From Deltaproteobacteria bacterium (GTDB lineage: Bacteria; Myxococcota; Myxococcia; Myxococcales; Anaeromyxobacteraceae), in contig JACRMN010000017.1 in the NCBI GenBank assembly GCA_016214955.1, forward strand, positions 124,001 through 188,000: DNA of 64,000 nt, given 5' to 3'. The position numbers and the translations under genes are program-made. Below the pieces are notes generated by a model. It worked only from the letters and a program-made list of their open reading frames with translations. It ran no database searches and was not told the DNA's origin. Each line of letters begins with the position of its first letter. Position 1 is the stretch's first letter. Positions 47,696 to 56,192 of this stretch are shown piece after piece.

Positions 47696-48496
47696 GTGGC
47701 CCTCCCGGCGGCGCTGCTGCTCCTCTGCGCCGCGGCGTCCGCCGACCCGGCGTCCGCCGCGCTGCGCGCCGGCGACGACGCCTACGCAAAGCGGTCCGCG
47801 CCCGGCCGCGCCGCCGAGGCGGCAGAGCGGTACGCCGAGGCCGCGGCGATGCGCCCCGGCGATGCCAGCGTCGAGCTGCGGCTGGCCCGCGCCCGCGCCT
47901 TCCTGGCGGCCGCCGGCGGGCCCGCCGGGCCGGGCTGGCTGGAGGTGATGCGCCCCGCCGAGCGGGCGCTGCGCCGGGTCTCGCCGGCCTTTGCCGCGGC
48001 CATCGACCAGGGGCAGGACCTGGGCGAGGCGGCCCAGCGGGTGGAGCGGCCCGGCGCCGAGCCGCTCTACTGGCTGGCGCTCGGGACCATGGGCCTGGCC
48101 CGCGAGCGCGGGCTGGCGGCGCTGCTCCTCACCGGCGCCCCGGCGCGGCGGGCCATGGAGCGGGCGGCGGAGCTGGACGAGGCGGTCGACGAGGCCGGCC
48201 CGCGGCGGGCGCTGGGTGCCTGGCTGGCGGTCTTGCCCTCGGCGGGCGGCGGCGGGGCCGAGCGCTCGCGCGCCGCCTTCGCCCGGGCCCGGGCGCTGGC
48301 GCCGCGCAGCCTGCGCGGCCGCGTGGCCGAGGCCGAGACGCTGGCGGTGCTGCTGCAGGACCGGGCTCTCTTCGACCGGCTGCTCGGCGAGGTGCTGGCC
48401 GCCGACCCGGCCGCCGACCCGGCCTTCGCCCCCGAGCACCAGCAGGCGCAGGGGCGGGCGCGGGAGCTCCTGGCGCGGCGCGACCGGCTGTTCTGA
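47696..48496 (+). CDS. TatT-like TPR protein, exported
   Basis: The 266-residue protein has a short signal (LPAALLLLCAAASADPASA) and TPR-like helices. The second half (YWLALGTMGLARERGLAAL, SRAAFARARALAPRSLRGR, LLQDRALFDRLLGEVLAADP and the end RARELLARRDRLF) fits the TatT family of TRAP-transporter-associated proteins. No TRAP transporter genes are adjacent, so its partner is unknown. GTG 47696 starts 10 bases after the MaoC gene and may be in the same operon. Confidence 0.72.
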   Translation: MALPAALLLLCAAASADPASAALRAGDDAYAKRSAPGRAAEAAERYAEAAAMRPGDASVELRLARARAFLAAAGGPAGPGWLEVMRPAERALRRVSPAFAAAIDQGQDLGEAAQRVERPGAEPLYWLALGTMGLARERGLAALLLTGAPARRAMERAAELDEAVDEAGPRRALGAWLAVLPSAGGGGAERSRAAFARARALAPRSLRGRVAEAETLAVLLQDRALFDRLLGEVLAADPAADPAFAPEHQQAQGRARELLARRDRLF

Positions 48497-48644
48497 GGCG
48501 ATCGGCCACCAGGGCCCCGATCGAGACCCGCGCCCGGGCCGCCATCGTCCGCCCTGCCAGACGCGGATCCGGTGAGCCGCGCGTCCACGCTCTCCTCCGG
48601 CGCGGAGGCCCACGACCGTTAGACAAGGGCAGCGCCTGCGCGAG

Positions 48645-48667
48645 CCCCGTGCGATTCCGGCACGGGG
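48645..48667. repeat. Inverted repeat before the truncated kinase
   Basis: CCCCGTGC (48645-48652) and GCACGGGG (48660-48667) form a perfect 8-bp stem with a 7-base loop. No T tract follows, so it is not a clear terminator; it may be an operator or leader structure for the gene at 48725. The rest of the spacer from 48497 shows nothing recognisable. Confidence 0.6.
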
Positions 48668-48724
48668 GCGACGGCCACCGAATCGCATGGACGCCGGCCC
48701 CGCCCGCCCCGCCGACACCCGCAG

Positions 48725-50305
48725 GTGCGGAAGCGCGCGCCGCGCGCGCGGGTGGAGTGGGCCGCGCTGGGCGCGGTGCTCGCCGCCTTCGCCGGAGAGA
48801 CCGCGGTGGACCTGTACGTCTCCCGCCGCGCCATCGAGACCACCCAGCGAAGCCGGCTCGAGCACCAGGCCCACCTGGTCGAGCAGATGCTGGCGACGCG
48901 ATTCTGGGCCACCGGCAACTCGCTCGACGTCCTGCGCGACGAACTGCCGGTGCTGCGCCAGGGGCCCGGCGGCTTCGCGCGCGTCAGCGACCGCATGCAC
49001 GGGATGGCGGAGTCCCTCCCCGAAGCCCGCACCTTCGTCCACGTGGACGCCCGCGGGAGGGCTCTGGCCAGCAATCGGCAGGCGGTCGTCGGGGCCGACT
49101 TCCGGGAGGGGGAGCGCTTCCGCCTCATCAGCGCGCACCCCGCCGCCTCCACCCTCTACGTCTCGCCCCCGTTCCTCACGCCGCTGGGCAACTGGGCCCT
49201 CAGCCTGGGCCGGGTCGTCCTCGACGAGCGGGGCGGCTTCGACGGCTACCTGCTGGCCATCATCGACCCCGAGTACTGGCGCCAGCTGCTGGAGTCGGTC
49301 CGCTTCGCGCCCGACGTGTCGGCGGCGGTGCTCCACGGCGGCGGACAGGTGGTCCACCGCGCTCCGCGGCCCGCCGGCGACGCCGCGCAGGGTGCCGCTG
49401 CCGGGCCGCTCCTCGAGGCGCACCTGCGCAGCGGGAGGGACCTCTCGTTCTGGGGCCGCGCCCTCACCGAGGGCGGCGGGGAGGGCATGGTCGTCCTCCA
49501 GACCATCCGGCCGGCGAGCGAGGCCGACCAGGTCCTCGTCGCCTCCTTCAGCCGCCAGGCCTCGGCCTACCTCGCCCCCTGGCGCAAGGAGCTGCGGGCA
49601 CACCTGGCGCTGGTCGGCGCCACGTCGCTGGCCGCCGCCGTCCTCCTCCTCGTGCACCAGCGGCGCCGCGCCGCCCGCACCCGGGAAGAGGCCGATCGGG
49701 AGGCCGAGCGCCAGGCCCAGGCCGCGGCGCGCACCGCGCTCCAGGAGCAGCTGGCGCAGGCCCAGAAGATGGAGAGCGTCGGCCGCCTGGCCGGCGGCGT
49801 GGCCCACGACTTCAACAACCTGCTCACCGTCATCCTGGCCAACAGCGGGGACCTGGCCCGCCAGCTCCCGGCCGGCGATCCGCACCGGGAGGCGGCGCTG
49901 GACATCGAGAAGGCGGCGCGGCGGGCAGCGGAGCTGACGCGCCAGCTCCTGGCCTTCAGCCGGCGCCAGGTGCTGCAGCCGCGGATCGTCGACGTGAACC
50001 GGCTGGTCTCCGAGCTGCGCAGCATGCTGCGCCGGCTCATCGGCGAGGACATCGAGCTGGCGCTCGTCCTGGCGCCCGACCTCGGCCCGTGCCGTCTCGA
50101 TCCCGGCCAGCTGGAGCAGGTGATCGTCAACCTGGCCGAGCGGCTCCGGGAGCGGGCGCGGGGCCTGCGGGTGGTGTTCATGTCCGGGTACGCCGAGGAC
50201 GTCATCGTCCACCACGGCATGCTGGATCCCGGGATCGACTTCCTGCCGAAGCCCGTCACCTCCGATGCCCTGGCCGCCAAGCTGAGGCAGGCGCTCGACC
50301 GGTAG
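48725..50305 (+). CDS. dCache-type hybrid histidine kinase with a large internal in-frame deletion
   Basis: The 526-residue protein has two membrane segments with a periplasmic dCache-like sensor between, then a kinase start with phospho-acceptor His361 in GGVAHDFNNLLTVILAN. After LDPGQLEQVIVNLA, the start of the HATPase N box near residue 469, the sequence jumps directly to ERLRERARGLRVVFMSGYAEDVIVHHGML and FLPKPVTSDALAAKLRQAL, which is the C-terminal half of a receiver. The rest of the N box, the DxGxG and GxGLG motifs and the receiver's acidic patch and phospho-Asp are absent. It therefore cannot bind ATP or accept phosphate in the usual way. GTG 48725 is chosen. The frame is intact, so it may be a decaying gene or a dominant non-catalytic sensor. 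Confidence 0.88.
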   Translation: MRKRAPRARVEWAALGAVLAAFAGETAVDLYVSRRAIETTQRSRLEHQAHLVEQMLATRFWATGNSLDVLRDELPVLRQGPGGFARVSDRMHGMAESLPEARTFVHVDARGRALASNRQAVVGADFREGERFRLISAHPAASTLYVSPPFLTPLGNWALSLGRVVLDERGGFDGYLLAIIDPEYWRQLLESVRFAPDVSAAVLHGGGQVVHRAPRPAGDAAQGAAAGPLLEAHLRSGRDLSFWGRALTEGGGEGMVVLQTIRPASEADQVLVASFSRQASAYLAPWRKELRAHLALVGATSLAAAVLLLVHQRRRAARTREEADREAERQAQAAARTALQEQLAQAQKMESVGRLAGGVAHDFNNLLTVILANSGDLARQLPAGDPHREAALDIEKAARRAAELTRQLLAFSRRQVLQPRIVDVNRLVSELRSMLRRLIGEDIELALVLAPDLGPCRLDPGQLEQVIVNLAERLRERARGLRVVFMSGYAEDVIVHHGMLDPGIDFLPKPVTSDALAAKLRQALDR

Positions 50306-50382
50306 GGCCTGGCGGCGCGCCGGTCGCGGTCGGGCCGCGGGCCGCCGTCGAGCCTCTACCCTCCGCGTGTTATACCGCCCTC

Positions 50383-51225
50383 ATGTCCGCCGCTCCGGCC
50401 CGAGCCCGCCGCGCCTGGCTCGCCGCGCTCCTCCTCGCCGCCGGCTGTCCGCGCGTCCCGCCGCCGGGGCTGCCGCACGACGCCCCCGGCCTGCTGGCGG
50501 CGGTCGAGGCCGCGCGGGGCAAGGTGAGGCGGGTGGAGGGGACGGCGCGGCTCGGGCTGGAGGGGCAGGGCGGGGGCTCGGCCGAGGCGTTCGTGGCGGC
50601 AGAGCGGCCCGGGCGGCTCCGCATCGAGCTGCTCGACTTCTTCGGCGCGCCGGCGGCGCTGCTCGTGGTCTCCGGCGGCCGCTTCCTCCATTTCGACGCC
50701 CGCCGGGGCACCTGGACCCGCGGCGAGGCCACGCCCGCGAGCCTGGCCCGGCTCCTGCCGCTGTCGCTCCCGGTTGAGGAGGCGGTGGCGCTCCTCTGCG
50801 GAGACGTACCCCTGGTGAATGGCGCCGCCGTCGACGCCTCCCCCGGCGACGGCGTGATGAAGCTGGTGCTCGCCGAGGAGGGCGGCACCGGGCGCCAGCA
50901 GTGGCTGGGCGTGGGCGCCGGCGCGGCGGTGGAGTGGTCGCGGATCGTGCGCCTGGCGGAGGGCGGCCAGGTGGAGCCGGCCGGCCCGGCCATCCGCCTC
51001 TCGGCCCTCGCCCCCCGCGGAGCCGTGCGCTTCCCCGGCCAGCTCCGGGTCGAGCGCCCTCCCTCACCGGCGGTCACCCTGGCCTGGCGCGGGGAGCCCG
51101 CGCTCGACGGCCCGGCCCGGCCCGGGGCCTTCTCGCTGGAGCCGCCGCCAGGCGCCCGGGTACTCGACCTTCCGGCGGGCGCCGAGCCGGGCTCGCTGCA
51201 CCTGCCCCTCCCGGGCGGCGAATAG
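50383..51225 (+). CDS. LolB/DUF4292-like outer-membrane lipoprotein
   Basis: The 280-residue protein has a lipoprotein signal ending LLLAAGC and a mature part resembling the LolA/LolB half-barrel group: RRVEGTARLGLEGQG, RPGRLRIELLDFFGAPAALL and SGGRFLHFDARRGTWTRG. A TATACC just upstream of the ATG could be a -10 box giving a near-leaderless mRNA, but the -35 is poor. It precedes an ExbB/ExbD pair, a layout seen for envelope-energised systems. Function is inferred only from fold. Confidence 0.68.
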   Translation: MSAAPARARRAWLAALLLAAGCPRVPPPGLPHDAPGLLAAVEAARGKVRRVEGTARLGLEGQGGGSAEAFVAAERPGRLRIELLDFFGAPAALLVVSGGRFLHFDARRGTWTRGEATPASLARLLPLSLPVEEAVALLCGDVPLVNGAAVDASPGDGVMKLVLAEEGGTGRQQWLGVGAGAAVEWSRIVRLAEGGQVEPAGPAIRLSALAPRGAVRFPGQLRVERPPSPAVTLAWRGEPALDGPARPGAFSLEPPPGARVLDLPAGAEPGSLHLPLPGGE

Positions 51226-51309
51226 GGCGGCTCCTCCGGGGGTTGGTGCGGCGTGGCTTTTCCCGGGGTCGGCCATCGCATAGGGTGAGCCGCTGCCGGA
51301 AAGGAATCC

Positions 51310-51996
51310 ATGGACAAGAACCTCGTCGCCCTCCTCAAGAGCAGCGTCGCCCTGTGGGTCATCATCGCCTGCTCGGTGATCGCCATCATGGTGGCGGTGG
51401 AGCGGCTCATGGCGCTGTGGCGCTTTTCCGATCGGAGCCGGTCGCTCGCCGACGCCGTCACCCGCGCGCTCCTCCGCGGCGACCTGGAGGACGGCCGTGC
51501 CCAGTGCGAGCGGTCCGGCTCGCCCGCCGCCGAGGTGTTCCTGGCGGTGCTGCAGGCCCGCAGCCCGCCCCCGGCCGGCCGCCGCGCGCCCGCCCCGGAG
51601 AAGGTGGCGGCGGCGGTGGAGCGGCAGCGCGTGCAGGTCAGCCTCAAGCTGCGCCAGAACCTCTGGATCCTGGGCACCATCGGCGCCACCGCGCCGTTCG
51701 TGGGCCTCTTCGGCACCGTGGTCGGCATCATGCAGGCCTTCCACCAGATGTCGGTCACCGGGCAGGGCGGCTTCAGCGTGGTGGCCGCCGGCATCTCCGA
51801 GGCCCTCATCACCACCGCCGCCGGAATCGCCGTGGCCGTCGAGGCGGTGGTGATCTTCAACTGGCTCAACACCCACGTGCAGAAGCTGGGCGTGCAGTTC
51901 AAGCTGCTGTGCGAGGAGCTGGTGGAGATCGCCCTCGAGCCCGCGCCGGCCCCGGCGGCGCCCTCCCGGGCGGTGGCGCCGCCGGAGGGTGCCTAG
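51310..51996 (+). CDS. ExbB/TolQ/MotA-family proton channel
   Basis: This 228-residue inner-membrane protein has three membrane segments: residues 13-32 (VALWVIIACSVIAIMVAVE), and two near the C-terminal half (LWILGTIGATAPFVGLFGTVVGIM and ISEALITTAAGIAVAVEAVVIFN). The ExbB/TolQ hallmark GxxAPxxGLxGTVxGI is kept. With the next gene it forms a proton-driven motor pair. The ATG is preceded by AAAGGAA. TolA, TolB or TonB are not seen nearby, so whether it is Tol or Exb is undecided. Confidence 0.93.
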   Translation: MDKNLVALLKSSVALWVIIACSVIAIMVAVERLMALWRFSDRSRSLADAVTRALLRGDLEDGRAQCERSGSPAAEVFLAVLQARSPPPAGRRAPAPEKVAAAVERQRVQVSLKLRQNLWILGTIGATAPFVGLFGTVVGIMQAFHQMSVTGQGGFSVVAAGISEALITTAAGIAVAVEAVVIFNWLNTHVQKLGVQFKLLCEELVEIALEPAPAPAAPSRAVAPPEGA

Positions 51997-52461
51997 GTGG
52001 CGGTCTCGGGCCCCGGCGGCGGCGGCGACGACCTCGACCTGGAGGGCTCGGGCGGCATCTTCTCCGACATCAACATCACGCCCCTCACCGACATCTTCCT
52101 GGTGCTGCTCATCATCTTCATGGTCACCACCACCGCCATCGCCGAGTCGGGCACCCAGAACGCCGGCCTCAAGGTGAACCTGCCCAAGGGCGGGGCGGCC
52201 GCGTCGGGCGCCGTGGCCCACGACCTGGCGGTGGCCATCCTCGAGGACGGGCGCACGGTGGTGAAGGGCGAGGTGGTGGACGAGGCCCGGCTCACCGCCA
52301 TGCTCGACGAGGCGCACGGCCGGAGCCCCGACACCCTGGTGCTGATCCAGGCCGACCAGGGGGTCCCCCACGGCCGGGTGGTCGCGGTGATGGACTTGGC
52401 GCGGCGCCACGGCCTCGACCGCCTGGCCATCGCCACCAAGGCGGCGGAACCCTCCCCGTGA
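51997..52461 (+). CDS. ExbD/TolR-family protein
   Basis: The 154-residue protein has one membrane segment with the ionisable Asp of the family in INITPLTDIFLVLLIIFMVTT (Asp in the TDIFLVLL run), preceded by a cytoplasmic Gly/Asp-rich head, and a periplasmic C-terminal domain ending in AVMDLARRHGLDRLAIATK. It starts with GTG directly after the ExbB stop, so the two are translated together. Confidence 0.93.
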   Translation: MAVSGPGGGGDDLDLEGSGGIFSDINITPLTDIFLVLLIIFMVTTTAIAESGTQNAGLKVNLPKGGAAASGAVAHDLAVAILEDGRTVVKGEVVDEARLTAMLDEAHGRSPDTLVLIQADQGVPHGRVVAVMDLARRHGLDRLAIATKAAEPSP

Positions 52462-52565
52462 ACGCCGGTATCGCCCGCGAGGGCCGCCGACTCGACCGCC
52501 ACGCCCACGACGGGTAGGATTCGGTGACGCGGCACGACACGGCTCCCGCCGGCGGCCGACACCAC

Positions 52566-53567
52566 ATGGAGCAGAAGAAGCGACTCGGAGAGCTCCTCCT
52601 CGAGGCCGGGGTCATCGACGAGACCCAGCTGCAGTCGGCCCTCGGCCACCAGCGGCGCTGGGGGATGAAGCTCGGCCAGGCCCTGCTCGATCTCAAGCTG
52701 GTGACCGAGCCGCAGGTGGTGGCGGCCCTGGCCCGCAAGTTCGGCTACGACGTGGCCAACCTGTCGGCGGTGACCCCTGGGCCGCTCCTCGACGCCGCCC
52801 TCAAGCTGGTGCCCAAGGACGTGGCCGCCAAGCACACGCTGCTGCCCATCGCCTCCGACACCAACTCGGTGACGGTGGCCATGTCCGACCCCACCAACAT
52901 CGCGGTGGTGGACGAGCTCTCCTTCCGCACCGGCCGCCGGGTGCGCATCTGCATCGCCGGCGAGCGCGAGCTCTCGGTGCTGCTGCGGCGGCTGTACTTC
53001 GGCGAGGAGGCGCGCCGCGGCCCCGAGCCCATCGCATTCGACGAGGGATCGGACGCGGGCATCGAGACCACCGCCGATCCCTTCGCGGCGCTCCCGGAGC
53101 ACCTGCGCCAGGAGTTCCTGGGCGGGCCCAGCGCCTCACCGCCGCCGCAGCCCGCGCTGGAGTACCGCGCCAGCCCCACGCCGCCGCCGGTGCTCCGCCC
53201 GGCCGGAGTGACGCCGGCGATCGCGCCTTTCCGGCCGGCCCCGGCCCCGCCGGTGGCCGCGCCGCCGCTGGCCCGCGCCGCGCAGCGAACTCCGCCTCCT
53301 CCGCCCATGCCCGGGCCCTTCCCGGCCTTCCCGCGCGCCTCCGAGCCCGAGGGCGAGGTGGTGGAGATGTCGGACATCGTGTCGGGGCACCCCGAGCCGC
53401 TGCAGCCCCGCGAGGCGGTGCTGGCCGACGCCATCACCCGCCTCACCCGCGACCTCAACAGGGAGGCGGCCGCGGCCCGCGTGGCCGCGGCGCTGGTGCG
53501 GGTGCTGGCCCGCAAGGGCTACCTGACGGAGCTGGAGTTCCTGGACGAGCTGGCGCGGCGCGGGTAG
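52566..53567 (+). CDS. MshEN/T2SSE-N domain protein with Pro-rich region
   Basis: The 333-residue protein begins with an MshEN-type (GspE/PilB N-terminal) domain: KKRLGELLLEAGVIDETQLQSAL and KLGQALLDLKLVTEPQVVAAL, the two motif copies that bind c-di-GMP in some relatives, then the strand region LPIASDTNSVTVAMSDPTN and VDELSFRTGRRVRICI. From about 170 a Pro/Ala-rich linker follows (residues to 265), and a short helical C-terminus. There is no ATPase domain, so it is a stand-alone regulator or adaptor. ATG 52566 is chosen at the RLGELL start. Confidence 0.82.
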   Translation: MEQKKRLGELLLEAGVIDETQLQSALGHQRRWGMKLGQALLDLKLVTEPQVVAALARKFGYDVANLSAVTPGPLLDAALKLVPKDVAAKHTLLPIASDTNSVTVAMSDPTNIAVVDELSFRTGRRVRICIAGERELSVLLRRLYFGEEARRGPEPIAFDEGSDAGIETTADPFAALPEHLRQEFLGGPSASPPPQPALEYRASPTPPPVLRPAGVTPAIAPFRPAPAPPVAAPPLARAAQRTPPPPPMPGPFPAFPRASEPEGEVVEMSDIVSGHPEPLQPREAVLADAITRLTRDLNREAAAARVAAALVRVLARKGYLTELEFLDELARRG

Positions 53568-53574
53568 CGCCGGC

Positions 53575-53958
53575 TCAGTTCACCGACCCCGGGATCGCCA
53601 GCGAGAAGGGGGCGATCGCGGCGTCGAAGCCGCCGCCGCCGTCGCGCACCATCTGGTAGGTGCCGCGCATGGCGCCGAACGGCGTCTTGAGGATGCAGAA
53701 GCTGGAGTACTCGAAGGTCTCGCCGGCGGCGAGGCGCGGCTGCTGCCCCACCACCCCCTCGCCCCGGACCTCCTCCTGCGCCCCGTGGGCGTCGGTGATG
53801 ATCCAGTGGCGCGAGACCAGCCGGGCCGGCTCGGTTCCCTCGTTGGTCAGGCGCACGGTATAGGTGAAGAGGAAGCGCTGCCCGGCCGGCGCCGAGCGAT
53901 CGGGACGGTACTCGGAGCGCACCTCGACGCGGATGCCCTGGGTGGTGGCGACCGACAC
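53575..53958 (-). CDS. apaG: ApaG-family protein
   Basis: This 127-residue protein has the ApaG fold: VATTQGIRVEVRSEYRPDRS, FTYTVRLTNEGTEPARLVSR, HWIITDAHGAQEEVRGEGVVG and YQMVRDGGGGFDAAIAPF. ApaG is a Fn3-like protein linked in other bacteria to Co/Mg and stress phenotypes; its exact role is unsettled. GTG 53958 gives the usual length. It is divergent from the sirtuin gene. Confidence 0.93.
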   Translation of the reverse strand: MSVATTQGIRVEVRSEYRPDRSAPAGQRFLFTYTVRLTNEGTEPARLVSRHWIITDAHGAQEEVRGEGVVGQQPRLAAGETFEYSSFCILKTPFGAMRGTYQMVRDGGGGFDAAIAPFSLAIPGSVN

Positions 53959-54009
53959 CCGGCCATGGTTATCGCCCCAGGGCTCCGGGAGCAAGAAAAG
54001 GGGACGGAC

Positions 54010-54825
54010 ATGGACCCGAGGCTGGCGGAGATCCTGGCGGAGGTGAAGGCGCGCCGCGGAAGGGTCCTGGCCCTCACCGGCGCCGGCATCTCCGCGGAGA
54101 GCGGCATCCCCACCTTCCGCGGCAAGGAGGGCTTCTGGGTGGTCGGCTCCCGGAACTACATGCCCCAGGAGATGGCCACCCTGGAGATGTTCGAGCGCAA
54201 CCCGGCGGAGGTGTGGCGCTGGTACCTCTACCGCTTCGGCGTCTGCCTGCGCGCCGAGCCCAACGAGGGCCACCGCGCCCTGGTGGCCCTCGACAGGGCG
54301 CTGGGCGAGCGCTTCCACCTCGTCACCCAGAACATCGACGGCCTCCACCTGCGGGCCGGCGCCAGCCGGGAGCGCACCTACTGCATCCACGGCGACGCCG
54401 CCTACGTGCGCTGCGCCGACGAGTGCACCCTCGACCTGGTCGCCATGCCCGACATGGGGGTCCGCGACGGCGAGACCCCGTTCACCGCCGCCGACCGCAG
54501 GACCCTCTCCTGTCCCCGCTGCGGCGGATGGCTGCGCCCGCACGTGCTCTGGTTCGACGAGTACTACGACGAGCACTGGTACAAGATGCAGAGCGCGCTG
54601 CGGGCCGCCGACAGGGCCGACCTGGTGCTGGTGGTGGGGACGAGCGGGGCCACCAACCTGCCCTCGCAGATCGGCGACATCGCCTGGCGGCGGGCCATCG
54701 CCATGGTGGACGTGAACCCGGAGGACAACCCCTTCGCCGCGCGGGCTCGCTCCATGGCCCGCGGCTTCGCCGCCCGGGGCAGCGCCAGCGAGCAGCTGCC
54801 GGCCATCGTCAGCGCGCTCTGCTGA
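54010..54825 (+). CDS. Sir2-family NAD-dependent protein deacylase
   Basis: The 271-residue protein has sirtuin motifs: LTGAGISAESGIPTFRG, the TQNIDGLHLRAG segment, the catalytic His in CIHGDAAYV, zinc cysteines (RCADEC and CPRCGG) and LRPHVLWFDEYYD. The first zinc pair is spaced C-x3-C instead of the usual C-x2-C. VVGTSGATNLPSQ is the NAD-binding turn. It would remove acyl groups from lysines using NAD. It is divergent from apaG and convergent with the phosphoesterase gene with a short overlap. Confidence 0.93.
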   Translation: MDPRLAEILAEVKARRGRVLALTGAGISAESGIPTFRGKEGFWVVGSRNYMPQEMATLEMFERNPAEVWRWYLYRFGVCLRAEPNEGHRALVALDRALGERFHLVTQNIDGLHLRAGASRERTYCIHGDAAYVRCADECTLDLVAMPDMGVRDGETPFTAADRRTLSCPRCGGWLRPHVLWFDEYYDEHWYKMQSALRAADRADLVLVVGTSGATNLPSQIGDIAWRRAIAMVDVNPEDNPFAARARSMARGFAARGSASEQLPAIVSALC

Positions 54826-56050
54826 TCACCTTCGGCGCGCCCGGGGTGAGCACCAGCCTGGCCACCTCGGCCGGCGCGCCGATGCGGATGGGCGGGCCCC
54901 AGTAGCCGGTGCCGCAGGAGACGTAGATCTGCCCCTGCCGCCCCGCCTCGGCGTGGTGGTAGAGCCCCTTGAGGTAGGGGAAGACCGCGCCCACCAGCAG
55001 GCTCCAGGGGAAGAGCTGGCCGCCGTGGGTGTGGCCGGAGAGCTGCAGCTCGACGCCGGAACGGATCGCCTCGGAGAGGCCGCGGGGCTGGTGGGCCAGC
55101 AGCACCAGGGCGCGGTCGGGGTCGCGCCCCTCCACCGCCCTCGCCAGCGCCGGCCAGCGCCCCTCCTCGGCGCGGGCCACGCTCCAGTCGTCCACGCCCG
55201 CCAGGTCGAAGGAGGCGCCGCCGGGGCCGCGGTCGCCGAGGGTGACGCGCTCGTTGCGCAGGACCCTGATCCCGTAGCGGCGCAGCTCCTCCAGCCAGGG
55301 GGCGGCGCCGGCGTAGTACTCGTGGTTGCCGGTGACGAAGTAGACGCCCTGCGGCGCCTTCAGGTTGGCCAGGTGCTGGGTGGCTTGCCGCAGGGCCGCC
55401 ACCGGCGCGTCCACCAGGTCGCCGGTGATGACCACCGCGTCGGGCCGGGCGGCGTTGGTGAGCTCCACCACCCGGCGCACCTCCTTCTCGCCGATGGTGG
55501 GGCCGACGTGCAGGTCGGAGATCTGGGCGATGGAGAAGCCGGCGAGGGCCGCGGGCAGCCGCTCCAGCGACACCGGGACCTCGCGCACCACCGGATCGGA
55601 GATGGCGGTCTTGAAGCCCAGGCCGGCGGCGCCGCCGGCGGTGAGCGTGGCCGAGGCGGCGGCGGCCCGCGCCAGGAAGATGCGCCGGGACGGGTCGGAC
55701 GGCGGCCCGGGCTCGCGCAGGAGCGAGGCCAGCCAGGCGGCGGCGCTTCCCGCCCAGCGAACCGCCTCCACGGCAACCAGCGCCGAGAAGAGCAGGAACG
55801 AGGCGCCCAGCCAGGTGAAGAGCAGGGCGCTGGCGGCGCGCGAGAGGCCCGAGGGGAGGAAGCGCCAGGCGAACATGCCGGCCGGAACCGAGACCGCCGC
55901 CAGGGCCAGCGCCACGGTGAGGATGCGCCGCCAGGGCTCGGCCAGCGCCGGGTCCCGCACCAGCCGGGCCCAGAGGAAGTAGTGCATCCCGCCGAGGATG
56001 GCGGTGGCCACGGCGAAGAAGACGACGGTGGAGAGGATCGGTCTCGACAC
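54809..56050 (-). CDS. Membrane-anchored metallophosphoesterase (YkuE-like)
   Basis: The 413-residue protein has about four N-terminal membrane segments (residues 4-25, 44-64, 74-100 and the region of 150) followed by a calcineurin-type phosphoesterase: FSIAQISDLHVGPTIG, VVITGDLVDAP, VTGNHEYYAG, and LSGHTHGGQLFP. All metal ligands of the family are kept. The GTG start at 56050 gives the first membrane segment directly; a longer start would add a Pro-rich head. It overlaps the sirtuin end by 17 bases on the opposite strand. Substrate unknown (YkuE relatives act on UDP-diacylglucosamine or other lipids). Confidence 0.9.
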   Translation of the reverse strand: MSRPILSTVVFFAVATAILGGMHYFLWARLVRDPALAEPWRRILTVALALAAVSVPAGMFAWRFLPSGLSRAASALLFTWLGASFLLFSALVAVEAVRWAGSAAAWLASLLREPGPPSDPSRRIFLARAAAASATLTAGGAAGLGFKTAISDPVVREVPVSLERLPAALAGFSIAQISDLHVGPTIGEKEVRRVVELTNAARPDAVVITGDLVDAPVAALRQATQHLANLKAPQGVYFVTGNHEYYAGAAPWLEELRRYGIRVLRNERVTLGDRGPGGASFDLAGVDDWSVARAEEGRWPALARAVEGRDPDRALVLLAHQPRGLSEAIRSGVELQLSGHTHGGQLFPWSLLVGAVFPYLKGLYHHAEAGRQGQIYVSCGTGYWGPPIRIGAPAEVARLVLTPGAPKVISRAR

Positions 56051-56192
56051 GCCAGGGGAATCTAGCCGCCGGGCGGCCGGGGTGCCACCCGGCCGTTCCG
56101 GAGGCGCCGTGCCGCAGGCGGAAGGCGCCATGCCTCGAAACGGCGCGGGGCGCCCGGAGGCGCCCCGCGGGATGCGAGTCCGTGGTGTGGGG

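Noticed and set aside
50348-50375. TATACC just before the lipoprotein ATG as a promoter for a leaderless mRNA
   Set aside because: The -35 region (TCGAGC-like) is too poor to call; mentioned only in the gene entry.
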